Below are positions 38,957 to 48,230 of a stretch of DNA of 64,000 nucleotides, piece by piece (the first letter of the stretch is position 1; the number at the start of each line of letters is the position of its first letter). The notes under the pieces were generated by a model that was given only the letters and a program-made list of their open reading frames with translations, was not told where the DNA came from and searched no databases. The position numbers and the translations under genes are program-made. Source of the DNA: ZC4RG30 sp046047615 (GTDB lineage Bacteria > Pseudomonadota > Gammaproteobacteria > Steroidobacterales > Steroidobacteraceae); contig JBJOHO010000089.1 of the NCBI GenBank assembly GCA_046047615.1, forward strand, positions 136,403-200,402. Reading direction: 5' to 3'.

Positions 38957-39727
38957 CTAAAGGCTGTTCAGACCAAGCACATGTGCCATCCGATAGCGCC
39001 CCGGCGGCTGCACGGCCAGCCAGCGGGCGCCGGTCAGCGCCCCCCGCGCAAAGATATGGCGATCGGTCGCTACGTGGCCCAGACGCAGCTGTTCGCCAGG
39101 TCCGAGCAGCCGCACCTCGTGTTCGCCGACAACATCGCCACCACGAAGCACGGCAAAGCCGATCCCGCCGCCGGGCCTCGGCCCGGGCAAGGAACCGGTC
39201 AGTGCCACGGAGGCCGGCAAGGTCTCGCGACGGCCGGCAGCGGCCTCGCTGCCGAGTGCGAGCGCTGTGCCGGACGGCGCATCGGCCTTGTGGCGGTGGT
39301 GCGCCTCGACGATCTCGATGTCGTAATGGGCCGGCAGCGCGGCCGCAGCCTGGCGGACCAGGCCCAGCAGCACGTTCAGCGCCAGACTGGTGTTGGGCGC
39401 AAGGATCAGCGGGATGTCACGCGAAGCCGCATCGATCTCGGCCAGCGCGGCGGGTCCCAGCCCCGTGGTGCCGACCAGCACCGGAACCCGCGCCTCGCGG
39501 CAGGCGCGCACATTGGCGGAACTGCTCTCGGCCGAGGAGAAATCGATGGCAACGGCGGCGCCATGCAGCGCCGCGGGCAAGTCAGGCGTGACGGCCACGC
39601 CCTCGATCGGTCGCCGTGCGATCGCGGCATGCAGGGCCAACTCCGGGAACTCCGGCAGGCAGCGCAACAGCGCACCCCCCATCCGGCCGCCCGCACCGAT
39701 GACAACGACGCGGTGCGGCAGGCTCAC
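38957..39727 (-). CDS. dapB: 4-hydroxy-tetrahydrodipicolinate reductase
   Basis: 256 residues, GTG start at 39727 overlapping the dnaJ stop (GTGA). Lysine/diaminopimelate pathway. NAD(P)H-binding VVIGAGGRMGGALLR at the N-terminus, GTTGLGP, and the substrate signature EAHHRHKADAPSGTAL (about 140-155) are present. Confidence 0.97.
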   Translation of the reverse strand: MSLPHRVVVIGAGGRMGGALLRCLPEFPELALHAAIARRPIEGVAVTPDLPAALHGAAVAIDFSSAESSSANVRACREARVPVLVGTTGLGPAALAEIDAASRDIPLILAPNTSLALNVLLGLVRQAAAALPAHYDIEIVEAHHRHKADAPSGTALALGSEAAAGRRETLPASVALTGSLPGPRPGGGIGFAVLRGGDVVGEHEVRLLGPGEQLRLGHVATDRHIFARGALTGARWLAVQPPGRYRMAHVLGLNSL

Positions 39728-40863
39728 TTGCCGGCCCCGGAAAAGAACTTCTTCACGCCTTCGAAGAAGCCCTCCTCGCGGGGGCTGTGCGCGGAGTTGT
39801 CGCTCTTGAGCGATTCATCGAACTTGCGCAGCAGGGCGCGCTGCTCGGCGGTGAGGTTGACCGGCGTCTCGACCATCACCTTGCAGTAGAGATCGCCCCG
39901 CGGGCCACCGCGCACCGGCTTGACGCCTTTGTCGCGCAGGCGGAACACCTTGCCGGACTGGGTTTCCTGCGGGATCTTGAGCGAAACATTGCCCTCGAGC
40001 GTGGGCACGATGACGGTGCCACCCAGCACTGCCGTGGCGTAACTCAGGGGCACCTCGCAGGAGAGGTTCTCACCGTCGCGCTGGAAGATCTCGTGCTCGC
40101 GGACCTGTACTTCCACGTACAGATCTCCGGCGGGACCGCCGTTGCGACCGGCCTCGCCCTCGCCAGACAAGCGGACCCGGTCACCGTTGTCGACTCCCGG
40201 CGGGATCTTCACCGACAGCTTCTTGCTGCGGCGGATGCGGCCTTGTCCCAGGCAGGTGTCGCAGGGATTCTTGACCACCTTGCCGGAACCGCGGCAACGG
40301 GGACAGGGTTGCTGCAACTGGAAGAAGCCCTGCGAGATGCGCACCTGTCCCTGGCCATTGCAGGTTTCGCAGGTGGTGGGCGCGCTGCCCTTGGCGGCGC
40401 CGGACCCTTTGCAGGTCTCGCACTCGCACAGCTTGGGCACGGTGATTTCGACGCTGGTGCCGAACACGGCCTGATCCAGGTCGAGTTCGAGTTCGTAGCG
40501 GAGGTCGGCGCCGCGGAAGACCTGGGAGCGCCCGCCGCCACGGCGGCCGCCCCCGAAGATGTCGCCGAAGACGTCGCCGAAGATGTCGCCGAAATCCGCC
40601 CCGCCCATGCCACCGGGCCCTGCCCCGCCCCGCTGCGGGTCGAGCCCCGCGTGGCCGAACTGGTCATAGGTCTGGCGCTTGGCGGGATCCGAGAGAACTT
40701 CGTAGGCCTCCTTGGCCTCCTTGAATTTCTCTTCCGCGGTCTTGTCGTCCGGATTGCGGTCCGGATGGAACTTCATCGCCAGGCGGCGGTAGGCCTTCTT
40801 GATCTCCGCCTCGCTGGCACCCTTGGCAAGTTCCAGCACCGCGTAGTAGTCGCGCTTTGACAT
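39724..40863 (-). CDS. dnaJ: Chaperone DnaJ
   Basis: 379 residues. J-domain with the HPD motif (MKFHPDRNPD), a Gly/Phe-rich linker, four zinc-finger repeats (CETCKGSG, CETCNGQG, CPRCRGSG, CDTCLGQG) and the C-terminal substrate-binding domains. Stimulates DnaK ATPase and delivers clients. 29 bp after dnaK. Confidence 0.98.
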   Translation of the reverse strand: MSKRDYYAVLELAKGASEAEIKKAYRRLAMKFHPDRNPDDKTAEEKFKEAKEAYEVLSDPAKRQTYDQFGHAGLDPQRGGAGPGGMGGADFGDIFGDVFGDIFGGGRRGGGRSQVFRGADLRYELELDLDQAVFGTSVEITVPKLCECETCKGSGAAKGSAPTTCETCNGQGQVRISQGFFQLQQPCPRCRGSGKVVKNPCDTCLGQGRIRRSKKLSVKIPPGVDNGDRVRLSGEGEAGRNGGPAGDLYVEVQVREHEIFQRDGENLSCEVPLSYATAVLGGTVIVPTLEGNVSLKIPQETQSGKVFRLRDKGVKPVRGGPRGDLYCKVMVETPVNLTAEQRALLRKFDESLKSDNSAHSPREEGFFEGVKKFFSGAGK

Positions 40864-40892
40864 CTCAGCCTACCGCCTCCGGCCCGCGTCCA

Positions 40893-42827
40893 TCAGGCCT
40901 TCTTGTCCTTGACTTCCTCGAACTCGGCATCGACCACGTCGTCGTTGCGCGGCCCCGGGGAGCCGGTGCCACCGGCATCGGCTGCGGCGCCCTCACCCGG
41001 CGCGCCACCCGCCGCAGCATAAGCCTGCTGCGCGATCCCTGCCGAGGCCTGCGCGAGCGCCTCGGCCTTCTTCTCGATGGCATCGCGGTCATCGCCCTTG
41101 AGCACGGTGCGCAGGTCCGCGATCGCGGCCTCGGCCTTGGCGCGGTCGTCCGCGGAAACCTTCTCGCCGAGATCCTTGAGGGACTTCTCGACGGAGTGCA
41201 GCAGGCCGTCGGCCTTGTTGCGGCTCTCGACCAGCTCGCGGAACTTGCGGTCGTCGGCCGCGTGGGCCTCGGCATCGGCGACCATGCGCTTGATCTCATC
41301 CTCCGACAGGCCGGACGAAGCACGGATGACGATCTTCTGCTCCTTGCCGGTCGCCTTGTCCTTGGCAGACACGTTGAGGATGCCGTTGGCATCGATGTCG
41401 AAGGTGACCTCGACCTGCGGCATGCCGCGCGGCGCCGGAGCGATATCCGAGAGGTCGAAGCGGCCCAGGGACTTGTTGTCCGCGGCCCGGTCACGCTCGC
41501 CCTGCAGCACATGGATGGTCACGGCGGTCTGGTTGTCATCGGCCGTGGAGAACACCTGCGAGGCCTTGGTCGGGATCGTGGTGTTCTTCTCGATCAGCTT
41601 GGTCATCACCTGGCCGAGGGTCTCGATGCCCAGCGACAGCGGCGTGACGTCAAGCAGCAGCACGTCCTTGACCTCACCGGCCAGCACGCCGGCCTGGATG
41701 GCGGCGCCGACAGCGACGGCTTCGTCCGGGTTGACGTCGCGGCGCGGCTCCTTGCCGAAGAAGTCCTTCACGTACTTCTGCACCAGCGGCATGCGCGTCT
41801 GGCCGCCGACGAGGATGACCTCCGACACCTCGCTGGGCGACAGGCCGGCATCCTTCAGGGCCACGCGGCAAGGCTCGATCGTCCGGCGCACGAGCTCCTC
41901 GACCAGCGATTCGAGCTTGGCACGCGTGATCTTCACGCTCAGGTGCTTCGGCCCGGAGGCATCGGCCGTGATGTACGGCAGATTGACCTCGGTCTGCTGG
42001 CTGGAGGAGAGCTCGATCTTCGCCTTTTCGGCCGCCTCCTTCAGACGCTGCATCGCCAGCGGGTCCTTGCGGACATCGACGCCGGATTCCTTGAGGAATT
42101 CCTCGGCGAGGAAGGTGATGATGCGCAGGTCGAAGTCCTCGCCGCCGAGGAAAGTGTCGCCGTTGGTGGAAAGCACCTCGAACTGGCGCTCGCCGTCGAT
42201 CTCGGCGATCTCGATGATTGAGACGTCGAAGGTGCCGCCGCCCAGGTCGTAGACGGCGATCTTGCGGTCGCCGCCGGACTTGTCGAGGCCGTAGGCCAGC
42301 GCCGCCGCGGTGGGCTCGTTGATGATGCGCTTGACGTTGAGGCCCGCGATGCGCCCGGCATCCTTGGTGGCCTGGCGCTGCGAATCGTTGAAGTAGGCGG
42401 GCACCGTGATGACGGCCTCGGTGACCGGCTCACCGAGATAATCCTCGGCGGTCTTCTTCATCTTGGCCAGCACGCGCGCCGACACCTCCGGCGGGGCCAT
42501 GTTCTTGCCCTGCGCCTCGACCCAGGCGTCGCCATTGTCGGCGGCCACGATCTTGTAGGGCACCATGTCGACGTCTTTCTGAACGACGTCGTCCTTGAAC
42601 TTGCGGCCGATCAGGCGCTTGACCGCAAACAGTGTGTTCTTCGGGTTGGTGACCGCCTGACGCTTGGCAGACTGGCCGACCACCACTTCGTTGTCCTTGG
42701 TGAAGGCGACGATCGACGGCGTGGTGCGGTCACCCTCGCTGTTCTCGATGACGCGGGGCTTGCCGCCCTCCATGACCGCGACGCAGGAGTTGGTCGTGCC
42801 CAGGTCGATGCCGATTACCTTTGCCAT
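40893..42827 (-). CDS. dnaK: Chaperone DnaK (Hsp70)
   Basis: 644 residues. ATPase domain opens with IGIDLGTTNSCVAVMEGG; DLGGGTFDVSIIEI and the linker VLLLDVTPLSLGIET are canonical, followed by the substrate-binding domain and an Ala/Gly-rich lid ending EFEEVKDKKA. A sigma-32-like promoter lies about 45 bp upstream of the start. Confidence 0.99.
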   Translation of the reverse strand: MAKVIGIDLGTTNSCVAVMEGGKPRVIENSEGDRTTPSIVAFTKDNEVVVGQSAKRQAVTNPKNTLFAVKRLIGRKFKDDVVQKDVDMVPYKIVAADNGDAWVEAQGKNMAPPEVSARVLAKMKKTAEDYLGEPVTEAVITVPAYFNDSQRQATKDAGRIAGLNVKRIINEPTAAALAYGLDKSGGDRKIAVYDLGGGTFDVSIIEIAEIDGERQFEVLSTNGDTFLGGEDFDLRIITFLAEEFLKESGVDVRKDPLAMQRLKEAAEKAKIELSSSQQTEVNLPYITADASGPKHLSVKITRAKLESLVEELVRRTIEPCRVALKDAGLSPSEVSEVILVGGQTRMPLVQKYVKDFFGKEPRRDVNPDEAVAVGAAIQAGVLAGEVKDVLLLDVTPLSLGIETLGQVMTKLIEKNTTIPTKASQVFSTADDNQTAVTIHVLQGERDRAADNKSLGRFDLSDIAPAPRGMPQVEVTFDIDANGILNVSAKDKATGKEQKIVIRASSGLSEDEIKRMVADAEAHAADDRKFRELVESRNKADGLLHSVEKSLKDLGEKVSADDRAKAEAAIADLRTVLKGDDRDAIEKKAEALAQASAGIAQQAYAAAGGAPGEGAAADAGGTGSPGPRNDDVVDAEFEEVKDKKA

Positions 42828-42872
42828 GTGGTTGATCCCCGGAAAGTGGAAGTGAATGACTGGATGGGGGCG

Positions 42873-42901
42873 ATCTGGGTGCCGTGACGGCGATTTTCAA
42901 G
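42873..42901 (-). promoter_or_regulatory. Heat-shock (sigma-32 type) promoter before dnaK
   Basis: Minus strand: CTTGAAA (42895-42901), 14 bp, ACCCAGAT (42873-42880). The -35 equals the sigma-32 consensus, the spacing is right, and the -10 matches CCCCATNT at five of seven specified positions. Confidence 0.55.
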
Positions 42902-42927
42902 TCCCGGGCCGCCCCTGCGGCAAGTGC

Positions 42928-43485
42928 CTAGGCGTCGGGTGCGCGCGCCACCACGACCCGTGCCGGCCGCAGCAGGCGGCCGTTGAGCACATAGCCCCGC
43001 TGCACCACCGCCAACACCGAGCCGGGCTCGGCGGTCTCCGACACCTGCATGACCATGGCCTCGTGCTGCTCCGGGTTGAACGGCGCGCCGACCGGATCCA
43101 GCGGCAGGATGGCGAACTTGTCGAACGCCCGCGACAACAGCTTGAGCGTGGCCTCCTGCCCGGCCAGCAGGGCCGTGGTGTCCCCGCGGCCGCCATTGGC
43201 GACCGCAAGCTCGAGGCTGTCGCGCACTTCGAGAAGTTCCGTGGCCAGCTTCTCCACCGCGAACTTGTGGGCCTGCTCGACGTCGCGGGCGGCCCGCCGA
43301 CGCACGTTCTCCTGCTCGGCCACCGCCCTCAGCGTCTGTTCGCGGGCCTGGCGGAGCTGGTCCTCGGTGGCCAGCAGCGCCAAGCGCAATTGCTCAAGTT
43401 CACTGGCGGCAGCCACATCATCCGGCAGGACCGTCGTCACCACTGCTTCGGCATCGGTCATTTCGGCGGGATTTTCGTCGGCCAT
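42928..43485 (-). CDS. grpE: Nucleotide exchange factor GrpE
   Basis: 185 residues. Acidic disordered N-terminus, a long coiled coil (about 30-95, with VRRRAARDVEQAHKFAVEKL), and a beta-domain (FNPEQHEAMV, VLAVVQRGYVLNGRLLRPARVVVA). Releases ADP from DnaK. Located between hrcA and dnaK. Confidence 0.97.
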   Translation of the reverse strand: MADENPAEMTDAEAVVTTVLPDDVAAASELEQLRLALLATEDQLRQAREQTLRAVAEQENVRRRAARDVEQAHKFAVEKLATELLEVRDSLELAVANGGRGDTTALLAGQEATLKLLSRAFDKFAILPLDPVGAPFNPEQHEAMVMQVSETAEPGSVLAVVQRGYVLNGRLLRPARVVVARAPDA

Positions 43486-43545
43486 GCAGTCCTCCAGGCG
43501 GCTCCGGTGCGCAACGGCGCCTACCCAGGCGCCGGCTCGCGCGAA

Positions 43546-43573
43546 GTATGGGGCCTAGCGGCGCGAATTCAAT
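43546..43573 (-). promoter_or_regulatory. Heat-shock (sigma-32 type) promoter before grpE, overlapping the hrcA stop
   Basis: Minus strand: ATTGAAT (43567-43573), 13 bp, CCCCATAC (43546-43553). TTGAA of the -35 and CCCCAT of the -10 match the sigma-32 consensus. The spacer contains the hrcA stop codon, so grpE can be induced independently of hrcA. Confidence 0.6.
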
Positions 43574-44616
43574 GCAGAGCCGAGCAACCTGGCGGTCAGG
43601 TCCACGACAGGGATCACACGTTCGTAAGCCATGCGGGTCGGGCCGATGACGCCGAGCACGCCGATGGCGCCGGTGTCTGTGGTGTAGGGGGCGGTGACGA
43701 CACTGCAATCGTCGAGGACCTGGTAGCCGGATTCCTGGCCGATGAAGATCTGCACGCCCTCGCCCTTCAGGCTCAGGTCCAGCAGGTTCAGCAGGTCGCG
43801 CTTTTCGTTGAAGGCCTCGAACAACCGCCGCAGCTTGTCGACACTCGAGAGCTCGGCGAAGCCCATGAGGTTCGTCTCGCCCGCGATCACGTATTCCATG
43901 CCGGTGGCCGGACGCTCCTCCGGCAACAGCTGGCGGGCCACCTGGATGGCGGCGCTCATCCCTTGGTTCAGGCTCTCACGCGTGGCCGACAACTCATCGA
44001 GCAAGGCCTGCCGGGCCTGCTCCACGGTCCGTCCGCGCAAGCGTTCGGTGAGCAGGCCTGCCGCCTGCCGCAGGTCGGCGGCCGGCACCGGCTTCTCAAG
44101 GTGGAGGATGCGGTTCTGCACCTCGCGGTCGTCGAACACCAGGATGGCCAGCACACGATTTTCCGACAGTGGCAGGAACTCGATCTGCGTGACCGAGGCC
44201 GACTGCGTGTTGGGCAGCGTGACCAGCCCGGCCATCTGCGTGATGCTCGACAGCAGCCGCGACGCCGCCGCGACCAAGGCCCGCGGGTCGTCGCCCGGAC
44301 CCAGCCGCTGGCGGATCTCGGCGGCGGCCGCATCTTCCAGTGGCCTCACGCGCAGCAGCGTGTCGACGAAGAAGCGGTAGCCCTTGGGGGTGGGAATGCG
44401 CCCGGCCGAGGTATGTGGCGAGGCGACGAAGCCCCCTTCCTCGAGGTCCGCCATGACGTTGCGCACGGTGGCCGCGCTGAGGTTGAGCCCGGAGTCGCGT
44501 GACAGGCTGCGGGAGCCGACCGGCTGACCATCGCGGATGTAGCTCTCTACAAGCACGCGCAGCAGCAGCTGGGCGCGTTCACCAAGGGGGCTGTCGTCGC
44601 GGGCGTCCTGGCTCAT
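43555..44616 (-). CDS. hrcA: Heat-inducible transcription repressor HrcA
   Basis: 353 residues. N-terminal winged helix (LLLRVLVESYIRDGQPVGSR, LSAATVRNVMADLEEGGFV, SAGRIPTPKGYRFFVDTLL) that binds CIRCE operators, followed by a GAF-like domain (about 105-215) and C-terminal IGVLGVIGPTRMAYERVIPV. First gene of hrcA-grpE-dnaK-dnaJ. I found no CIRCE inverted repeat in front of hrcA, grpE or dnaK. Confidence 0.96.
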   Translation of the reverse strand: MSQDARDDSPLGERAQLLLRVLVESYIRDGQPVGSRSLSRDSGLNLSAATVRNVMADLEEGGFVASPHTSAGRIPTPKGYRFFVDTLLRVRPLEDAAAAEIRQRLGPGDDPRALVAAASRLLSSITQMAGLVTLPNTQSASVTQIEFLPLSENRVLAILVFDDREVQNRILHLEKPVPAADLRQAAGLLTERLRGRTVEQARQALLDELSATRESLNQGMSAAIQVARQLLPEERPATGMEYVIAGETNLMGFAELSSVDKLRRLFEAFNEKRDLLNLLDLSLKGEGVQIFIGQESGYQVLDDCSVVTAPYTTDTGAIGVLGVIGPTRMAYERVIPVVDLTARLLGSALNSRR

Positions 44617-44640
44617 GTGTTGGATCGTGATAACCCACCG

Positions 44641-44670
44641 AAGCTAGCGCCCGCACTCGGCTTGCGTCAA
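44641..44670 (-). promoter_or_regulatory. Possible hrcA promoter
   Basis: Minus strand: TTGACG (44665-44670), 18 bp, TAGCTT (44641-44646), 24 bp before the hrcA ATG. A reasonable sigma-70 pattern, unlike the heat-shock promoters further down the operon. Confidence 0.4.
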
Positions 44671-44772
44671 GCCGCCCGGGTCTGGTGCGTGGCGCCAATT
44701 TGGCTGTCGCGGGCGCAAAACAAGCCGCGACCTGCGATGCGGCATGCGGCAGCGGTGTGCTAGAAAGTGCGC

Positions 44773-45651
44773 ATGGCGAACTACCGGACTTGTGCCCTGT
44801 TGGGCCGTTTCGACGATGCCCGCGTGGCCGAGCCGGCGGCCCTGCTGGTGCCGGCGCTGCGCGCGCGCGGGCTGGCCGTGCTCGTGCAGGCCTCTGCTGC
44901 CGGCGCCCCGCCCGGCGTCGAGGCCCTCGACGACAGCAGCTTGGCCGCCAGGGCGGAACTGGGCATCGTCATCGGCGGTGATGGCTCGCTGCTGTACGCG
45001 GCGCGTTTGCTCGGCGCCGCCGGCGTGCCGCTGCTGGGCATCAACCGGGGCCGACTCGGCTTCCTCACCGACGTCATGCCCGCCGACATGCTGCAGGTGC
45101 TCGACGCCGCGCTGGAGGACCGCTGCGAGCAGGATCACCGCGCGCTGCTGCAGGCCGAGGTGCGCGGCGCCGACGGCAGCCGCCGCGGCCAACTGGCCCT
45201 GAATGACGTCGTGCTGTCGAAATGGGAAACGGGTCGCATCCTCGACTTCGAAACCTTCATCAATGGCCGCTTCGTCAACAGCCATGGCGGCGACGGGCTG
45301 GTCGTGGCCAGTGCCACCGGCTCGACGGCCTACGCCCTGTCTTGTGGCGGCCCGATCGTCGAGCCCGGTCTCGACGTGCTGGTGGTGGTTCCCATCTGCC
45401 CGCACACGCTGTCGGACCGGCCGGTGGTCGTGTCGCGGAGCTCGCGGATCATGATCCGCCTGCAGCCGCGGCCTGGCACGCGCGCGCAGATCACCTGCGA
45501 CGGTGTGGTGATGGGCGAGCTGGTGCCGGGCGACGAACTGCACATCCTGCCCTCCCCGGCACGCCTGACCCTGCTGCATCCGCCCGGTTACGACTATTTC
45601 CGGCTGCTGCGCGGCAAGCTCAGCTGGGGCCGTGCCGGCAACGGCCAATGA
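44773..45651 (+). CDS. nadK: NAD kinase
   Basis: 292 residues from the ATG at 44773 (an in-frame GTG two codons earlier is possible). Phosphorylates NAD to NADP. GIVIGGDGSLLYAAR (about 67-81) is the GGDG motif; NDVVLSKWETGRILDFETFI and GDGLVVASATGSTAYALSCGGP are the second conserved block. Divergent from hrcA by 156 bp; recN begins 7 bp after its stop. Confidence 0.97.
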   Translation: MANYRTCALLGRFDDARVAEPAALLVPALRARGLAVLVQASAAGAPPGVEALDDSSLAARAELGIVIGGDGSLLYAARLLGAAGVPLLGINRGRLGFLTDVMPADMLQVLDAALEDRCEQDHRALLQAEVRGADGSRRGQLALNDVVLSKWETGRILDFETFINGRFVNSHGGDGLVVASATGSTAYALSCGGPIVEPGLDVLVVVPICPHTLSDRPVVVSRSSRIMIRLQPRPGTRAQITCDGVVMGELVPGDELHILPSPARLTLLHPPGYDYFRLLRGKLSWGRAGNGQ

Positions 45652-45658
45652 GGACCGC

Positions 45659-47344
45659 ATGCTGACCCATCTGCAGATCCGCGATTTCGCCATCGTCGAG
45701 GCCGTGGAACTGGACTTCGACGCGGGGATGACAACCCTGACCGGCGAGACCGGCGCCGGCAAGTCGATCGTGGTTGACGCCCTCACCCTGGTGGCGGGCG
45801 CACGCGCCGGTGCCGACGTGGTCCGGGCGGGTGCGGAGCGCGCCGAGATCGCTGCCACCTTCGACCTGCGCAAGGCTCCGGCCTCACTGGCGGGGCGCCT
45901 GGCCGAACTCGACATCCCCGTCGAGGAGCACGAACTGCTGGTGCGGCGCGTGGTCACACCCGATGGCCGCTCGCGCGCCTGGCTCGGCGGGCAGGCCGTG
46001 CCGCTGCAAAGCCTGCGCGAGATCGTCGGCGAGCTGGTCGACATCCACGGGCAACACGAATTCCAGGCCTTGGTGCGTCCTGCGGCGCAGCGGGCCCTGC
46101 TCGACGACTACGGACGGCACGAGGCGCTGCTTGATGCCGTGCGTCAGGCCTGGAAGTCCTGGAACCTGTCGGCCAGTCAGCTTGCAGAGCTCGAGGCCCG
46201 CGCCGGCGACCGCGAGGCGCGGCTGGAGTACCTGCGTTTCCAGGTGGGCGAGCTGGACGCCCTCGCCCCACAACCGGGGGAATACGCGGCCTTGGCCGCC
46301 GAGGGCCAGCGGCTGGCGCACCGTGGGCGCCTGCTCGAAGGCGCGCAGGCGGCGGCACAGCTGCTTTATGAAGACGATGCCGCGGCCCACCGCGCCATCG
46401 TGCAGGCCGGGCAACTGCTGCGCGGCCTGCGGCAGTTCGACCCTGCCCTTGACGCCCCTCTGGCCTTGCTTGAGGAAGCGGCCGTGCAGGTGGCCGAAGC
46501 CGCCCGCGAGCTCTCGCGTTATGCGGACGGCCTGGAGATGGACCCGGCGCGCCAGGCCGAAGTGCAACAGCGGCTGGCCGCCTGCGAAACCCTGGCACGC
46601 AAGCACCGGATCGAGCCGGACGGCTTGCCGGAGCGGCTGGACGTGCTGCGTGCCGAGCTGGCCGGCCTCGCGACGTTGGACGAAGACACCGGCATGCTGC
46701 GCCGGCAGGTGGCCACTGCACTGGCCGCGTTCCGCGAAGCCGCCGCGACGCTGTCCGCGGCGCGCGCCGCCGCCGCGCTGCGCCTGGGCGAAGACATCAC
46801 CCGACGCATGCAGGCACTGGGCATGAAGGGTGGCCGCTTTGCGGTGCTGGTCGCAGCCGAAGCCGGGGCCACGCCGCGCCCCGAAGGCACGGACCAGATC
46901 GGTTTCGAGGTCACGGCCAATGCCGGGCAGCCGCTGAGGCCATTGGGCAAGGTCGCGTCCGGCGGAGAACTCTCGCGCCTGTCGTTGGCCATACAGGTGG
47001 CCTGCGCCGCCGACGAGCAGCGCTGCATGGTGTTCGACGAGGTCGACTCGGGGATCGGCGGCGCGGTGGCCGGCATCGTCGGCGGCGAACTGCGCGCCCT
47101 GGGTGCCCGCGCGCAGGTGCTCTGCGTCACCCACCTGCCGCAGGTCGCCGCCCAGGGTGACTGCCATCTGCAGGTGAGCAAGCAGACGCAGAAGGGTCGC
47201 ACGCGTACGGCGATACGCCGTCTCGAGGGCGAGGAACGCGTGGCCGAAGTGGCACGCATGCTGGGGGGCACGCCGCTCACCGAGACGGCGCGCGCCCATG
47301 CACGCGAGATGCTGGAGCGGCCCGCCCCGGGGCGCAGCCGCTGA
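45659..47344 (+). CDS. recN: DNA repair protein RecN
   Basis: 561 residues from the ATG at 45659 (AGGA 5 nt upstream, overlapping the nadK stop); an earlier in-frame ATG lies within nadK. SMC-like ATPase for double-strand-break repair: Walker A TGETGAGKSIVVDAL near the N-terminus, long central coiled coils, and the C-terminal ABC signature KVASGGELSRLSLAIQVA with Walker B MVFDEVDSGIGG. Its stop codon abuts the convergent fur stop with no gap. Confidence 0.97.
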   Translation: MLTHLQIRDFAIVEAVELDFDAGMTTLTGETGAGKSIVVDALTLVAGARAGADVVRAGAERAEIAATFDLRKAPASLAGRLAELDIPVEEHELLVRRVVTPDGRSRAWLGGQAVPLQSLREIVGELVDIHGQHEFQALVRPAAQRALLDDYGRHEALLDAVRQAWKSWNLSASQLAELEARAGDREARLEYLRFQVGELDALAPQPGEYAALAAEGQRLAHRGRLLEGAQAAAQLLYEDDAAAHRAIVQAGQLLRGLRQFDPALDAPLALLEEAAVQVAEAARELSRYADGLEMDPARQAEVQQRLAACETLARKHRIEPDGLPERLDVLRAELAGLATLDEDTGMLRRQVATALAAFREAAATLSAARAAAALRLGEDITRRMQALGMKGGRFAVLVAAEAGATPRPEGTDQIGFEVTANAGQPLRPLGKVASGGELSRLSLAIQVACAADEQRCMVFDEVDSGIGGAVAGIVGGELRALGARAQVLCVTHLPQVAAQGDCHLQVSKQTQKGRTRTAIRRLEGEERVAEVARMLGGTPLTETARAHAREMLERPAPGRSR

Positions 47345-47800
47345 CTAGCGGTTCGCCGTGCCCGGCGGTGGCGCGGCAGGGGTGGCGTAGGGGCAAGGAC
47401 GACGGCGGCAGCGGCCCTGCAGGATCAGTGAGTGGTCCTGGATGTCGAAACCCAGGCGCTCGGCGGCGCGCTGCTGCAGCGCCTCGATCTCGGCATCGAC
47501 GAATTCCTCGACCCGGCCGCAGTCCAGACAGACGATGTGGTCGTGGTGGGAGCCTTCGTTGAGCTCGAACACGGCCATGCCGTTCTCGAAGTGGTGGCGG
47601 CTGACCAGGCCCGCGGCCTCGAACTGCGTCAGCACGCGGTAGACCGTGGCGAGACCGATGTCTTCCCGCGACTCGATGAGCGCGCGGTAGATGTCTTCGG
47701 CCGACTTGTGGCGGGGCCCCCCGCCTTCGAGGATCTCGAGGATCTTCAGACGGGGCAAGGTGACCTTCAAGCCTGCCTTGCGCAGATCGCTGCCTTCCAT
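47345..47800 (-). CDS. fur: Ferric uptake regulator Fur
   Basis: 151 residues from the ATG at 47800. Winged-helix DNA-binding domain (KAGLKVTLPRLKILEILE, DIYRALIESREDIGLATVYRVL), then the metal/dimerisation domain with SHHDHIVCLDCGRVEEF (regulatory His site and CxxC). The C-terminus is unusually Arg/Pro-rich (GRCRRRPCPYATPAAPPPG) and still holds two cysteines. Divergent from bamE (61 bp), the arrangement seen across many gammaproteobacteria. Confidence 0.96.
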   Translation of the reverse strand: MEGSDLRKAGLKVTLPRLKILEILEGGGPRHKSAEDIYRALIESREDIGLATVYRVLTQFEAAGLVSRHHFENGMAVFELNEGSHHDHIVCLDCGRVEEFVDAEIEALQQRAAERLGFDIQDHSLILQGRCRRRPCPYATPAAPPPGTANR

Positions 47801-47861
47801 ATCCGTGCGCTCCCGCCAGCCAACGCTTATGATGGCGCAGTTTACCCACGCACGGATTCCC

Positions 47862-48227
47862 ATGCGACCCATGCTGCGCAGTGCCCTTCCTGCCCTCGCC
47901 CTCGGTCTTGGCCTGATGATGGCCGCGAGTGGCTGCGTCTACCGCATGGCCATCCGCCAGGGCAACTTCCTCGATGAAAAGCAGGTCAGCCAGCTGGAAA
48001 CCGGCATGACGCGCTCGCAGGTGGCTTTCCTGCTCGGCACGCCGATGGTGCCCAACGGCTTCGACCGCGACCGCTGGGATTACCTGTACTACCTGCAGGA
48101 CCGCAAGCTGGAGTTCCCGGACTCGCGCCGCCTCACGGTGTACTTCGAAGACGACAAGGTCGCGCGCATGGTCCATGGGCCCGATACGGGCAAGGCTCCG
48201 CACATCGGCGCCGGCGCCGGCTTCTGA
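47862..48227 (+). CDS. bamE: Outer-membrane assembly lipoprotein BamE
   Basis: 121 residues from the ATG at 47862. Lipoprotein signal (LALGLGLMMAASGC, lipobox Cys about 25), then the SmpA/OmlA domain: GNFLDEKQVSQLETGMTRSQ, LLGTPMV and WDYLYYLQ. Stabilises BamD in the beta-barrel assembly complex. TATGAT at 47828-47833 is a likely -10 box. Ends 3 bp before convergent ratA. Confidence 0.95.
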   Translation: MRPMLRSALPALALGLGLMMAASGCVYRMAIRQGNFLDEKQVSQLETGMTRSQVAFLLGTPMVPNGFDRDRWDYLYYLQDRKLEFPDSRRLTVYFEDDKVARMVHGPDTGKAPHIGAGAGF

Positions 48228-48230
48228 TCC

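Noticed and set aside
44617..44772. CIRCE element upstream of hrcA
   Set aside because: I looked for TTAGCACTC-N9-GAGTGCTAA; only isolated half-like pieces (GAGTGC, CTAGCAC) are present with wrong spacing.
45884..47299. A 471-residue minus-strand frame opposite recN
   Set aside because: Gln/Arg/His/Gly-rich and antisense to the complete recN; no ribosome site or family match.
47691..47861. An N-terminal extension of bamE
   Set aside because: It is antisense to the fur coding region and would remove the lipoprotein signal from the N-terminus.
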